Positions 1-8,852 are shown, numbered from the stretch's first letter. The stretch: 64,000 nucleotides of DNA from Candidatus Riflebacteria bacterium HGW-Riflebacteria-1 (GCA_002839445.1 PGYB01000004.1:248001-312000), one strand, 5' to 3'. Translations and numbers: made by a program. The notes: generated from the sequence alone by a model not told the origin.

Positions 1-4
1 CTCC

Positions 5-937
5 TTATGCGACTGCGTTCTGGATGAAGTAGCCGAGACGGTCAGCAGTGATAAGCTCTTTCACGGTTTCTCCAACACGAACCAACTGACCGCCGCGCAA
101 ACCGATGTTTTTATCGGGCGTGGAACCGGCAATACGCGAGCCGCGCTGTGCAGTGAAGCCGAAAGTCATGCGGTTGCCAAAAGTATCCGCCATGCGATCA
201 CGATAGATCAGAGCGGCATGCTTGCCCCAGACTCGCGAGAGGGCAGCTGTTTCGCCTTTTTTTGCTGTATTGAGAAAAGCTTCGCCGACGAGCACATCTT
301 CGAGCTCAAAAAGCTCGGCAATCTGCCGTCTGGTCGCAATGCCCGCATCGCCACTGTTGCCATGAACTGCCTTAAGGACTTTTGGGTGTCTGATGAGCTT
401 TGAGAATACCGCACGGCCGAATACCGCCACATTGGCTCTCATGATCATACTGTCGAGCGAGTCCATGATGACTTCGATCGGGTCAGATGCCACGAAGTCA
501 TTGAACTGATCAGCGCCAGCCAGAACGACTTTGTTGTTGGCGTGGTATTTGGTGGCATCGAAAACCAGGCCGGCGGTGCGAACTTCGCGGTCGAGAAGAA
601 TCAGATCCATGAGACCTTCTGCTGCGCGGTTGAGCGGGTTATAGTTGGCAGGGGCTTCTTCGATGTCATCCTGAGGAATCGGATCATCGAGACCATGGTC
701 GGCACACGAAGAAGTTTCTTCAGTCGCCGAGAATTCAACCTGGTTGGGCTTGGATTTTCTGCCGACCAGGGTGTTGGGAACTGTGAAACCTTCTTCAAGC
801 GTGTGCTTGAAATACTTGAATTCCTTTTTGCCAACTGGCACGCGAGGCAGAACCTCGTCGGCAATCAGGAGTTTGTTGCTATAGGCAACAACGACAGCTG
901 TCATTACAGGATCAACAGGAAACGGGAATTTGCTCAT
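5..937 (-). CDS. major capsid protein (Mu-like head subunit)
   Basis: 310-aa protein, the last gene of the head module inside the window, directly downstream of the protease/scaffold and decoration genes, where Mu carries its major head subunit. It should form the icosahedral shell. The sequence shows the long charged N-terminal arm (about residues 35-60) and the mixed alpha/beta body with a Gly/Arg-rich end expected of HK97-fold capsid proteins, but no catalytic motif. A Shine-Dalgarno (AAGGAGG) lies before the ATG at 937. The assignment rests mainly on position and length; the HK97 fold is inferred. Confidence 0.82.
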   Translation of the reverse strand: MSKFPFPVDPVMTAVVVAYSNKLLIADEVLPRVPVGKKEFKYFKHTLEEGFTVPNTLVGRKSKPNQVEFSATEETSSCADHGLDDPIPQDDIEEAPANYNPLNRAAEGLMDLILLDREVRTAGLVFDATKYHANNKVVLAGADQFNDFVASDPIEVIMDSLDSMIMRANVAVFGRAVFSKLIRHPKVLKAVHGNSGDAGIATRRQIAELFELEDVLVGEAFLNTAKKGETAALSRVWGKHAALIYRDRMADTFGNRMTFGFTAQRGSRIAGSTPDKNIGLRGGQLVRVGETVKELITADRLGYFIQNAVA

Positions 938-964
938 TTAAACAAGCCTCCTTGGCTTTATGCT

Positions 965-1318
965 TTACGCAGTGTGCGGGATAACAAGACACCGCACGAT
1001 TCGAGTTGCAGCGCCGGCTTCCAGGACGATGCCGGTCGCTCGCTCACCGGCGTTGGCAGCAACAGCTTTGCCGGCTCCATCGGAAGTGAACGATTTTCCG
1101 GCATCAATGTTGCCTGCGCACAGCACTTCGGCTTCGCCGAGAATAGTGATATCTGTTCGATCGCCGATAGCGACAGTGCCAGGCTGACAGATGACGCCGA
1201 GCTGATTTACAGCAGCGGCATCAGACTTCAGTGTCTTCTCGTTGGTAGTGCCGGCTTTGGCAATCAGGTATTGAGCAGTGGCATCTTCGGCCACATAGTT
1301 CTTATTTAACGGCTGCAT
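965..1318 (-). CDS. capsid decoration/cement-like protein (DUF2190-like)
   Basis: 117-aa, Ala/Gly/Thr-rich, beta-strand-rich protein between protease and capsid genes. It resembles small head-stabilising proteins of the DUF2190/lambda gpD-like type that coat the capsid surface. Residues 40-115 have the usual pattern of a G-D-R turn, a DAGKSFTSDGAGKAVA stretch and a C-terminal ATGIVLEAG strand. The start overlaps the end of the upstream protease gene by 17 bp, suggesting coupled translation. Function is inferred from location and composition; no active site is expected. Confidence 0.65.
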   Translation of the reverse strand: MQPLNKNYVAEDATAQYLIAKAGTTNEKTLKSDAAAVNQLGVICQPGTVAIGDRTDITILGEAEVLCAGNIDAGKSFTSDGAGKAVAANAGERATGIVLEAGAATRIVRCLVIPHTA

Positions 1319-2234
1319 CTTTGCCCTCCATTACTCTTTCAACTGCGGTCGAGAACGAAATGACAGTGCCTGCGCTTTCAAGCTTGTGCTTATAAGCTAC
1401 GGCGCGTTCAGCGATTGCCGCCGAGTTAGTTTTGTCGAGGTTCATCGCGCCTGTTTCTTTGGCGATTTCGGCGAATTCAACAACGTTGGGCTGCTTGGCC
1501 AGGTAATTCTTAAAAAACTCGACCGGGGTTACCTTTTTGTCGGCGGCGAATTCGATGGTCACGCTGTTGTCAAGTGATTCCATGAAGTTCACCAGGTCGT
1601 TTTCGAAAACCGGCAGAATTTTGCCTTCTTTTTTGAGACCATCGACGAAAGCGGAGAATTCGGCACGCTTAATCTCTTTTTCTTTCGCCTGGAGACCTTT
1701 TTCCTTTTCTTCCAGCTCTTTGCGCTTGTTTTCAAGCGCCTGTTTTTCCTTGTCCAATTTGCCCTCCTCGTTAGGTTTATGTTCGGGTGCCGGCATTGGC
1801 ACGGCAAACTCGATGCAGATTTCATCGTTGTCGCCGGCCAGACTTACCGGCTGCAAGCCAGGTATCGCCGGAGCGGCGGCACCGAGAAAGCCGACGTGCT
1901 TGAGATAGAATTCGCCAGGCTTCGGGTTGGCCGGATGATCTGGAGCGAACAGGCTGGCCGATACTTTTTTATAGAGCCCGGCAGCAACCATGTCGGCGAA
2001 CTGCGGTTCGAGCTTTTCAGGCTCGGCAGTCAGCACGCCGTTGGCGAAGGCCACAGACTGAATCCAGCCGAAAGCCGGGTCTTCGGTTTTCGGGTGGCCC
2101 ACCACGATCGGCGATGGAAAAAGCTTCGGATCATAGTTCTTCGCGATGGCTTCAAGGTCAGCGGCTGCAAAGCTGAAGTCCCTGCCATTCATTGCGCGAA
2201 ACTTGCCGGGCTTGAGAAGTTGAATGGGTTTCAT
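1302..2234 (-). CDS. Mu gpI-like prohead protease with C-terminal scaffold region
   Basis: Chosen start is the ATG at 2234, preceded by GTGAGGTG; a longer reading frame to 2369 lacks a ribosome site and overlaps the upstream gene. The 310-aa protein begins MKPIQLLKPGKF and then has the pattern of Mu protein I: a GHPKTEDPAFGW block (about residues 50-60) and KKVSASLF (about 90). Residues 150-230 are a long Lys/Glu/Gln-rich coiled coil typical of the scaffold half. By family it cleaves scaffold and capsid N-termini during head maturation. As in Mu, protease and scaffold are fused; whether an internal start yields a separate scaffold (gpZ) is not clear. Confidence 0.85.
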   Translation of the reverse strand: MKPIQLLKPGKFRAMNGRDFSFAAADLEAIAKNYDPKLFPSPIVVGHPKTEDPAFGWIQSVAFANGVLTAEPEKLEPQFADMVAAGLYKKVSASLFAPDHPANPKPGEFYLKHVGFLGAAAPAIPGLQPVSLAGDNDEICIEFAVPMPAPEHKPNEEGKLDKEKQALENKRKELEEKEKGLQAKEKEIKRAEFSAFVDGLKKEGKILPVFENDLVNFMESLDNSVTIEFAADKKVTPVEFFKNYLAKQPNVVEFAEIAKETGAMNLDKTNSAAIAERAVAYKHKLESAGTVISFSTAVERVMEGKDAAVK

Positions 2235-2241
2235 AAGCACC

Positions 2242-2676
2242 TCACTCGCAAAGCAGCGTGCCGGTGGCCGCGCCTGCCCGACCGATGTAATAAACATTCG
2301 GAGTGGTGGTGCCGACGTGGAAGTAATCAGAAATCGTGTCGCTTGCGATATCCGGCCAGTTCGTGCCACTTGCTACGCCGGCCGGCCCAAAATTTGCGCC
2401 AGCACCCGGAACCACATAAACCCGAAACTTTTTGGTTCCGTCTGGCAACGTCGGCACCTTGACGGCAGTATTTGCCGGAATCGAGAAGGTGGCGGTGGCC
2501 GGCGTCAGATAACCGGTCGATGGCTCGGTGATGACCGGAATGACGTAGTCGGAGTTGGTCGTGCGCTGCGAGCCGCCCGGTATAAAATAGCGGGCTTCAC
2601 CGGCGAGCGCCACGATGGCCAGACAGACCACCAAAGCCACCACGAGTGGCAGGGACTGAAACAGTTTGTTTTTCAT
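2242..2676 (-). CDS. putative exported or membrane-anchored phage protein, unknown function
   Basis: 144-aa protein with a hydrophobic N-terminal segment (residues 10-26) after KNK and a possible signal-peptidase site near ALAGEA. The rest is Gly/Thr/Pro-rich and probably beta-structured, ending in a Cys. It sits between gpG and the protease gene and is the first gene behind one of the two repeated late-promoter elements (-10 about 40 bp upstream). An export signal inside the head operon is odd. It may be a lysis, exclusion or host-surface factor rather than a virion part. No family recognised. Confidence 0.6.
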   Translation of the reverse strand: MKNKLFQSLPLVVALVVCLAIVALAGEARYFIPGGSQRTTNSDYVIPVITEPSTGYLTPATATFSIPANTAVKVPTLPDGTKKFRVYVVPGAGANFGPAGVASGTNWPDIASDTISDYFHVGTTTPNVYYIGRAGAATGTLLCE

Positions 2677-2715
2677 TTACGCCTCCTGAAGCAATTTGAA
2701 ACTTATGCAGGTTTC

Positions 2716-2758
2716 AAAATAGCAGTCAGGAAGCGAGGCAGACAGGTGAAGTGTTTCA
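2716..2758 (-). promoter_or_regulatory. candidate Mor-type late promoter, copy 1
   Basis: Reading on the minus strand: TGAAACACTTCACCTGT, 17 unconserved bases, then TGCTATTTT, an extended -10. The same arrangement with identical spacing is found at 10229-10271. The dyad TGAA-ACAC-TTCA would be centred near -44, where Mor-family activators of Mu bind. It would drive the exported protein, protease, decoration and capsid genes. The 170 bp between it and gpG hold short imperfect hairpins that may end the upstream transcript, but no clear terminator. Confidence 0.7.
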
Positions 2759-2934
2759 GTAAAAACAGGTCTGATTTTTCACCTGGTAAATCAGGGTGAT
2801 TTTACCCCGTTTTAAAATACCCTCACAATTCGCCGGAAACGGGTCAGATTTTTGTTTTCTCCCTCTATGGGGTATATCTGATGGTTTTTAATATGGAAAA
2901 TGCAAATGCGGGCCGTTTTTAGAGATTTTGGGTT

Positions 2935-3567
2935 TTACTCTTCGGAGGCAATATAATCGGCCAGCATGCCAATGATGTTTTCAATGTTGCTGGGGTGCAG
3001 AGTCATAAACGGCCGGGCCGGCACGTCACCCCAGGGGATGGCCTGTTTTCTGAAATGCCCGCGCACCGACCGGCTAACCGCCAGGTCTCGTGCCTTGCCA
3101 AGTTTGCCATTTTTGCCGACGCGCTGGCCATGTTGGGTCATGTTGCTAACATGCGCCTTGATCAAAACGTCATGAATGCCAAACTCACCCTTTTTCGCAC
3201 CGAAATGTTGCATGGCAGCGTATTCTTTACCTGCACTTATCGACACTGTGTTTTTGTCGACCTTTTTACTCTTGCCGATCGAAGCAACCATACCTCCAGA
3301 TTCAATGAGAATCTGATGTGGGCCTTTGAGGCCTTTTCGTTCTTTGATCGCCAATGTTGTGCGACTAAGCGCCTGCCACTTCTTATCGCCGCCAACAATA
3401 TCTTCAGGAGAAGAATAACGTCCACCGGCAGCAAAGTTCTCCTCGACGCTGCTGATCATTTCATCACCGATGGCGTTAAGCGCCTCACTGGCGTCGCCGA
3501 TTCTATTGACAATAGTATTCAGAAGCTCTTTAACCTGCTCGTCGCGCCATATCAGCTCTGTGGTCAT
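2935..3567 (-). CDS. Mu gpG-like virion morphogenesis (head completion) protein
   Basis: 210-aa member of the phage virion morphogenesis family (Mu gpG, related to P2 tail-completion proteins). Typical parts are GDKKWQALSRTTLAIK (about residues 60-76), a LIESGGMVASIG segment, EYAAMQHFGAKKG and the closing RPFMTL. It is thought to act in head finishing or head-tail joining. Its ATG overlaps the stop of the upstream 76-aa gene (ATGA at 3564-3567), so the two are probably translated together. Confidence 0.85.
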   Translation of the reverse strand: MTTELIWRDEQVKELLNTIVNRIGDASEALNAIGDEMISSVEENFAAGGRYSSPEDIVGGDKKWQALSRTTLAIKERKGLKGPHQILIESGGMVASIGKSKKVDKNTVSISAGKEYAAMQHFGAKKGEFGIHDVLIKAHVSNMTQHGQRVGKNGKLGKARDLAVSRSVRGHFRKQAIPWGDVPARPFMTLHPSNIENIIGMLADYIASEE

Positions 3568-3794
3568 ATTTTAACCCCACGACGGCGAAGCATGGCGTTA
3601 AATTCTTCATCAATTCTCGCCTGCTCTTCGGGAGTCGGCGGTTCATGCTCAACAACTTTTCCTAGCGCTGGAATATCATACTGAGTTCGCCACAAAAAGC
3701 GATCACGCTCGCTCATTTCACCAAATCGGGTGGCTTTTTCGCCATCAGGCAGCGCCAAGAATTCTTTGATCGTAAGCGTCGGTTTATTCGTCAT
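3564..3794 (-). CDS. small conserved phage protein between gpF and gpG
   Basis: 76-aa acidic and basic mixed protein starting MTNKPTLTIKEF, with no Cys and no membrane segment. The start at 3794 is preferred because GAGGTTGCC precedes it; the longer reading frame has no ribosome site. It overlaps the gpF stop by 11 bp and ends in an ATGA overlap with gpG, so it is embedded in the head operon. I know no function for it. Confidence 0.65.
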   Translation of the reverse strand: MTNKPTLTIKEFLALPDGEKATRFGEMSERDRFLWRTQYDIPALGKVVEHEPPTPEEQARIDEEFNAMLRRRGVKI

Positions 3795-5007
3795 TGGCAA
3801 CCTCTTCGAGCCAAATATAATACACATCGTTGCTCGATGTCACTTTCTTAACCTTGAACGATGAATTTCTTGCAAAAAGAACCTCTTGCTCCGCTGGGTT
3901 AAACTCAGTAAAATCAGCGCCATTCAGCGACTTGATAAACATTTGCACCTGGCCATCGGGATTATAGACGTCGCCTTTTGTTGTAGAGAGAAATTGCTTA
4001 AAAGGGAATGTAGCTGATGGCTTAAATTGCGACACATAATCTTGAGCGGCCTGTTTATCATTGAAGAAAAGCGACCTGGTAACCTCACCTTTATATTTTG
4101 GTTGAGCAGCAATGATCTTATCAAGGCTTTTAACAATTTTTTCCTCAGTTTCTGTCAGCGGCGCATCGTCTCTAAGCTTTTCATTCAAAACATAACTGCC
4201 ACCTGAAACATAAGCATTTACGGCATACTGGTCTTCATCTTCAAGCTGTTTGGCCTCTTTTATTACGGCATTAAGGCGAGGACGCAGGTCTGGCGGATAA
4301 TTTTCAGGTTTTGGCTGCCAGACGTCTTTTCCCGGATTATAATCCCATCCATCAGGAACATGCGGGCTGATTTTGACTGCTTCGATTTCGCCTTTGCTGA
4401 CTTCCAGGCCCTTCGTTTCAACTTCGAATTTGGAAAGCGAAACGACCCGACAACGACAGCCCCAGCCGTTCGGCGGGTAATATTTATCCCAGAATGGATC
4501 ATCATGCCGGAATATTTTTCCGTTAAGCACGCGATGAGCGTCTCTGGTTCTGCCGTCCATGACCGCAACGTATTTCCAGTAAGGGCGCAGCCTGGTGCTA
4601 CCTTTCATTTCCTTGTATCGACCCGCCATGTAGGCAGTTTGCATATTGGTGCGGTAGATGGTTTTCAATCGCCAGGGCGCAGAAAGATCAACTTCTTTTT
4701 GTGAGCCGTCTGGGCGATCAATGTTCTTTTTGCCCCACCAGCCTTTCTTTTCGAGAAGCAGTTGCAGGTCTTTCTTGAAGCTTTCGAAACTTTTGCCGCC
4801 ATTCTGAGCGTCCTCGACGGCCTTGCGGATATCGACCAGCACGTCGAGTTGAGTGACACCGGCGACGGTGAAGGCTCTGGTGTGTGCTTCGCGCTTCATT
4901 TCGTGCCAATCAAAACTGACCTGGTAGCCCTTCTTTTCGAAGTATTTGATAGCTTCGTCAGGTGGCAGGTTGAAAGCGCCCTTTAAAATGTCGGCATCAC
5001 CTGGCAT
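3784..5007 (-). CDS. Mu gpF-like minor head protein fused to an ADP-ribosyltransferase domain
   Basis: 407 aa with two parts. Residues about 100-195 are the Mu gpF/SPP1 gp7 minor head domain, with TNMQTAYMAGRY and VMDGRTRDAH...PPNGWGCRCR. Residues about 260-400 look like an R-S-E class ADP-ribosyltransferase: AYVSGGSYVLNEKLR (start of fold), R311 in VTRSLFF, FLSTTKG (340-345, in place of STS) and E373-Q-E375 in PAEQEVLFAR, the bi-glutamate motif. Minor head proteins of this kind can enter the cell with DNA, so the domain could modify a host protein at infection. All key residues appear present. Fusion of the two domains is known in other phages; its target here is unknown. Confidence 0.85.
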   Translation of the reverse strand: MPGDADILKGAFNLPPDEAIKYFEKKGYQVSFDWHEMKREAHTRAFTVAGVTQLDVLVDIRKAVEDAQNGGKSFESFKKDLQLLLEKKGWWGKKNIDRPDGSQKEVDLSAPWRLKTIYRTNMQTAYMAGRYKEMKGSTRLRPYWKYVAVMDGRTRDAHRVLNGKIFRHDDPFWDKYYPPNGWGCRCRVVSLSKFEVETKGLEVSKGEIEAVKISPHVPDGWDYNPGKDVWQPKPENYPPDLRPRLNAVIKEAKQLEDEDQYAVNAYVSGGSYVLNEKLRDDAPLTETEEKIVKSLDKIIAAQPKYKGEVTRSLFFNDKQAAQDYVSQFKPSATFPFKQFLSTTKGDVYNPDGQVQMFIKSLNGADFTEFNPAEQEVLFARNSSFKVKKVTSSNDVYYIWLEEVANDE

Positions 5008-6538
5008 TCAGACGCCCCCATACGGCGGCAACGAAGTAGGCCCGTTCAAGCATTTTGGTGAGAGCATCGAATGACAGGCCGTCGTAAGTTTCGACCAGGT
5101 CAGTCATGATCTGCTCATAGCTCTGGCCATTCTCAATCAACTTAATAATAGGGGCCAGTATGCCTTCAGCCTGCTTTTGCAGTTCAACCGGGTTGATGTC
5201 GTCGACAAACTCTTCGACAACAGTCTGCGGATTCGCTAGTTTGCGAGGCATTCCCAGCCCTTTGCGCAGATAGTCAGCAATTTCTTCCTGAGATGGCACC
5301 GCAAAGTTTATCGGCTTGCCGGGTTGCTGGTTGGCTATCGGTGCCGATGGCTCTGCGAGGTCGAAGTCGTCTTCCTGCAGGTTGTATTCGCGCACGAAGT
5401 AGCTTTTCTTAAACTTGACGCCGGCCTGGCCGAGTTTGGTGTCGCGGTCGGCTTTTTGCGCCAGATCTTCGTCTTCTTCAAAATCGCGCCAGAGTTGCGG
5501 CACTGGAGCGCCGGGCATGTTGAGCTCGATAATCCATTTCACCAGGGTATTATTCAGGCATTCGCACAGCGCGTCAGCATCTGCTTTTGCAGTTTCGAGA
5601 CGCACTTCGTTGCCGACCTCATCCCTGGCACGGCTGCCGCCGGCGGTATTCTGATTCGTGGTGCCAGTTTCGCCGAGAACGACTTCAGAGATTTGTTCGT
5701 CCATGTAGCGCACGAGCTTTTCGTAAGTGTCGATACCGCTTCTGGCCGCTTCGAGCAAAGTGACTTCCATGCCCTCGGGTATGGTTATGCCACTGTCGCT
5801 TGCTATAGCCTGCAAGGCAGCTTTTAAGGCGTCTTTCTCGCTTTTCGTGGCGCTGGCGGGATATTTGCCGACCGAAGTCGGCGAGCCGTATTTGTCGCAG
5901 AAAACCAGCCAGAAGGTAATACCTTTACGCTTGAAGAAGACCGGCCAGAAAAGGCTGTTGCCGAGCGCAAAACCATAAGGGTTTTCATAACGCGGCTCGA
6001 AGGTGAATTTGATGAATTTTCTTTCAGGCAGGGGGATGCCCTTGTATGTGTCTCGCATCGTAAGCAGGCGCATTTCAACACCGTCGCCTTCATCGACAAA
6101 AACGAAGCGCTGCGGCTTTCTGAATCTGATCTCGGCCGGTCGGATCTCGTTCTCTTCGCGCACCCACATCACTTCGCCGACTGAGTAGCCTTTCATGATT
6201 GCATCGAGAAAACCTGTGGTAGCTTTATCGATGTCGAGCTTGTCCATGTGTCGGCGAAGCAGCTCGGCAGATTCTTTGGCCTCAGCGGTATCGTCTGCTT
6301 CGTTGACTACCCATTCGCGTGAAGTTACAGCACGTTTGCGTTTGCTGATAACAGTTCTGACGTGCGCGTCAGATTCGAGATCTTCGTAGGTATCGAGGGC
6401 AAGTGTTCCGCCGCGCGACTGCAAAACCTTGTCGGGATTCGGCAAAATGCCTCCGAACAGCGGCGTTTCGTCTCGGATAGGTGCTATTTCGACGGTCAGT
6501 TCTTTTGAAACGACCTTGGTATCTTTCTTTTTTGCCAT
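4997..6538 (-). CDS. portal protein (Mu gp29-like, DUF935)
   Basis: 513 aa, close to the 512 aa usual for Mu gp29. It forms the dodecameric ring at the head vertex through which DNA is packaged. Family pattern: LPNPDKVLQSRGG at the start, VRTVISKRKRAVTSREW (about residues 60-77), KGYSVGEVMW and the ETGTTNQNTAGGSRA segment near residue 295. It directly follows the large terminase gene (2 bp gap) and overlaps gpF by 11 bp, as in Mu. Confidence 0.93.
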   Translation of the reverse strand: MAKKKDTKVVSKELTVEIAPIRDETPLFGGILPNPDKVLQSRGGTLALDTYEDLESDAHVRTVISKRKRAVTSREWVVNEADDTAEAKESAELLRRHMDKLDIDKATTGFLDAIMKGYSVGEVMWVREENEIRPAEIRFRKPQRFVFVDEGDGVEMRLLTMRDTYKGIPLPERKFIKFTFEPRYENPYGFALGNSLFWPVFFKRKGITFWLVFCDKYGSPTSVGKYPASATKSEKDALKAALQAIASDSGITIPEGMEVTLLEAARSGIDTYEKLVRYMDEQISEVVLGETGTTNQNTAGGSRARDEVGNEVRLETAKADADALCECLNNTLVKWIIELNMPGAPVPQLWRDFEEDEDLAQKADRDTKLGQAGVKFKKSYFVREYNLQEDDFDLAEPSAPIANQQPGKPINFAVPSQEEIADYLRKGLGMPRKLANPQTVVEEFVDDINPVELQKQAEGILAPIIKLIENGQSYEQIMTDLVETYDGLSFDALTKMLERAYFVAAVWGRLNAR

Positions 6539-6540
6539 GA

Positions 6541-8019
6541 TCAGCCTCCGTAATAATCAGCCAGATTGCCAGCGCTGCATTCACGAGGGCCGGCCGAGTC
6601 GTATTCAATCACAACCGAATTCTGAAGCGTCGCAAACCACGCCAGACAGTAGCCGATGGCTCCATCACCGTGGCGCTGTTCACCGCCAATGCCTTTCCGC
6701 TTTGCGGTTGCCGGAACCTTTGGCACGCCTTTTTCAGTCTTAACCATGCGATGATCGGCCTTAATATCGGGATCATCGGAAAGTATAATCTGCCTGTCCT
6801 CAAGAGCGGTCTTGTATTTTGGGAAATATTCGCTATACCACTGCTCGGAAAGCATGACCTGGGTAATTCTGCCAGCGCCATACTTTTGCATGGCAACCTC
6901 GGCCAGGTATTGGCCGTTGCCTCTCGCATCGTGCGCGCCATGCATGAAACAGGGCATAGCATCAACGGTGTAAAACAGCAATTCGCGCTGCTGCGTGAAC
7001 GGCACGTTCTTCATTTCGATAATAAAAGGCGTCATGCGCATAAGGCCATTAACGACCAGGGGCACAAAGACCGAAAGGTCGCCGGAACGTGCGAAGTCGA
7101 AGCCATAATATGATTTGACCGGGCCACTGACGACTTTCAGGAAGTCGATGACCGGTTTGATGTTTTCTTCCCACCAGATTTTGCAGGTTGCGGTTCGTTC
7201 CTCTTCAGGCCTGGTTGTAAATTCGTCTTTAAACGCCAGCTTGAAAACCGGAATACCGGGCTGCATAACTGATTCGAGCAGCACGTTCGAGAAATACAGG
7301 CCGCTGCCTTTGCTCGGAACACAAAACAGTTCCTCGTCAGCGCCGTCACCGTAAAACTCAACTATCTCCTGTCGCCATGCGCGTTCTTTTTCTTTTGTCC
7401 AGGCAATACCCATTTTCAGGCAGATGCGCTTATACAGGCCATCGGCCAGCGCATCATCAAAGGTAACTCGATGCAGACTGTATTTGAGCTTGCCTTCACG
7501 GATTGCCTTAATCAATTCGTTAAAGGGGTTGTCTTCGCCGTTATGCGTTGAAATTAAGCAGACGCGGCCACCCCAGATCAACATTGCCATTGCAGCCTTG
7601 ATCAATTCGTCCAGCTTCTCGTGAAATCCAGCCTCGTCTATTATGATCAGACCCTGCTTGCCGCGAAGATTGGAAGGCCGGGAAGACAGCGCGCTTACGC
7701 GATACCCGGAAGCGAAAGTGATTCTGAAAGTTAGAATATCCTTGTCTTCATCTGCCAGCACGGTTTCCTCGATCTCACCGGCAGCGAGATTGTAATGCCT
7801 GGCCCAGAACGCGGAATCTCTGATGAATTCTTGAGCCATGTCTTTGTTGTAGCCGATATACCAGACGTCCATGCCGGATTCGGCTGCAGCAAGCAGAGAC
7901 GCTTCGGCGGCTTCCCCCCAGGACAAACCAATTCGCCTGGATTTCTCAATCACCCGAACTGGCGATGTATCTGAAATCCAGCGCTGCTGATAGCCGAGCA
8001 ATACAACCGGTGCTGACAT
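6541..8019 (-). CDS. terminase large subunit (Mu gp28-like)
   Basis: 492-aa packaging motor ATPase and nuclease. The N-terminal ATPase has a degenerate Walker A (EKSRRIGLSWG, residues 25-35) and Walker B with catalytic Glu (LIIIDEAG, D128/E129). The C-terminal RNase H-like nuclease has YYGFDFARSGD with D308 and D314. Gp28-like terminases cut and package the integrated phage DNA by headful together with host flanks. The gene lies directly between the small subunit and the portal. Confidence 0.93.
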   Translation of the reverse strand: MSAPVVLLGYQQRWISDTSPVRVIEKSRRIGLSWGEAAEASLLAAAESGMDVWYIGYNKDMAQEFIRDSAFWARHYNLAAGEIEETVLADEDKDILTFRITFASGYRVSALSSRPSNLRGKQGLIIIDEAGFHEKLDELIKAAMAMLIWGGRVCLISTHNGEDNPFNELIKAIREGKLKYSLHRVTFDDALADGLYKRICLKMGIAWTKEKERAWRQEIVEFYGDGADEELFCVPSKGSGLYFSNVLLESVMQPGIPVFKLAFKDEFTTRPEEERTATCKIWWEENIKPVIDFLKVVSGPVKSYYGFDFARSGDLSVFVPLVVNGLMRMTPFIIEMKNVPFTQQRELLFYTVDAMPCFMHGAHDARGNGQYLAEVAMQKYGAGRITQVMLSEQWYSEYFPKYKTALEDRQIILSDDPDIKADHRMVKTEKGVPKVPATAKRKGIGGEQRHGDGAIGYCLAWFATLQNSVVIEYDSAGPRECSAGNLADYYGG

Positions 8020-8020
8020 G

Positions 8021-8542
8021 TTAACCTGCTATACCGAGAATTTTACTTCTGATTGCCTGAACGGCCTCGTCTGTCAGGCCACCTTTTTTAGCGACGGTCT
8101 CAACGTCTTTTGCTGCTTCGACAGTTCGCTTTTTAACGTCAGCAGCGTATTTTTTAACAGTGGTCGAGGCTTTGCTGAGAGAGCCGATCATGTGCCCAAG
8201 GTCATCGAGATCAAGGTCACATTTATCGGCATCGAGTTTATTCAGAACCTGAAAAGCCTTTTGCTGCACAAGTCTGATCAAGGCATCGTTTAAGTTGCCC
8301 TGTTCATCCGGGCAGGCATCAACAAGCACTTTCGCTTGTTCTGTCGCCATTTTTACTGCAGCCAAAGTATCTTCGAAGTTCTTGCCGTATCGGTGCAGGC
8401 TTGATTTGCTGATGCTGTAGCCTTTGGCCTGAATTGCTTCGGCCAGAGCTTCGTAGCCGGAAAAGTTGCCATCAACCAGCGATTTATCGAGCCACTCTTT
8501 GACTTCTGTCGGAAGCGTGACAATGGAGCTGCGTGCTGGCAT
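8021..8542 (-). CDS. terminase small subunit-like (Mu gp27, DUF3486)
   Basis: 173 aa. An N-terminal helix-turn-helix-like region (YEALAEAIQAKGYSISKSSLHRYGK, split over residues 29-53) is followed by helical segments, the usual form of DUF3486 proteins that sit before Mu-type large terminases. Likely role is recognition of phage DNA for packaging. It ends 1 bp before the large-subunit start. Confidence 0.88.
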   Translation of the reverse strand: MPARSSIVTLPTEVKEWLDKSLVDGNFSGYEALAEAIQAKGYSISKSSLHRYGKNFEDTLAAVKMATEQAKVLVDACPDEQGNLNDALIRLVQQKAFQVLNKLDADKCDLDLDDLGHMIGSLSKASTTVKKYAADVKKRTVEAAKDVETVAKKGGLTDEAVQAIRSKILGIAG

Positions 8543-8544
8543 GA

Positions 8545-8847
8545 CTACTCCTTCGCGATGCCCGGAGGGGCCTTAACGGCAAATTCTACGATATCGATAC
8601 CATAGGGCAGAATTTTTGCCGACCAGGTAGCGCGATCGCGATCGACTACTTCGATTGCCTTGAGAGATTCAAGATAGTCGAGATATTTGCGGATTTCATG
8701 GGACAGCACCGGGTAGCCAGCGCATTGGAGAGCCGTAAAAAGTGTTTTTTCGTTGGCTCCGACTGGGCCGGTAGCATGCAGCAGGCGTAAAATCTGGCGG
8801 CGAACCGTTTTAACTTCAGCCAGGCGAATTTCATCAGTTTCAAGCAT
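8545..8847 (-). CDS. Mu gp26-like small winged-helix protein
   Basis: 100 aa with a probable winged-helix fold: VRRQILRLLHATGPVGANE, then SHEIRKYLDYLESLKAIEVV as recognition helix and wing. Mu-like phages carry a protein of this size between gp25 and gp27, function unknown but possibly linked to terminase. It has an AGAGG ribosome site and is 2 bp from the next gene. Confidence 0.7.
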   Translation of the reverse strand: MLETDEIRLAEVKTVRRQILRLLHATGPVGANEKTLFTALQCAGYPVLSHEIRKYLDYLESLKAIEVVDRDRATWSAKILPYGIDIVEFAVKAPPGIAKE

Positions 8848-8852
8848 TATTT

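Noticed and set aside
542..1309. Plus-strand 255-codon frame across capsid and decoration genes
   Set aside because: Antisense shadow of well-supported minus-strand head genes; no ribosome site and no sensible composition.
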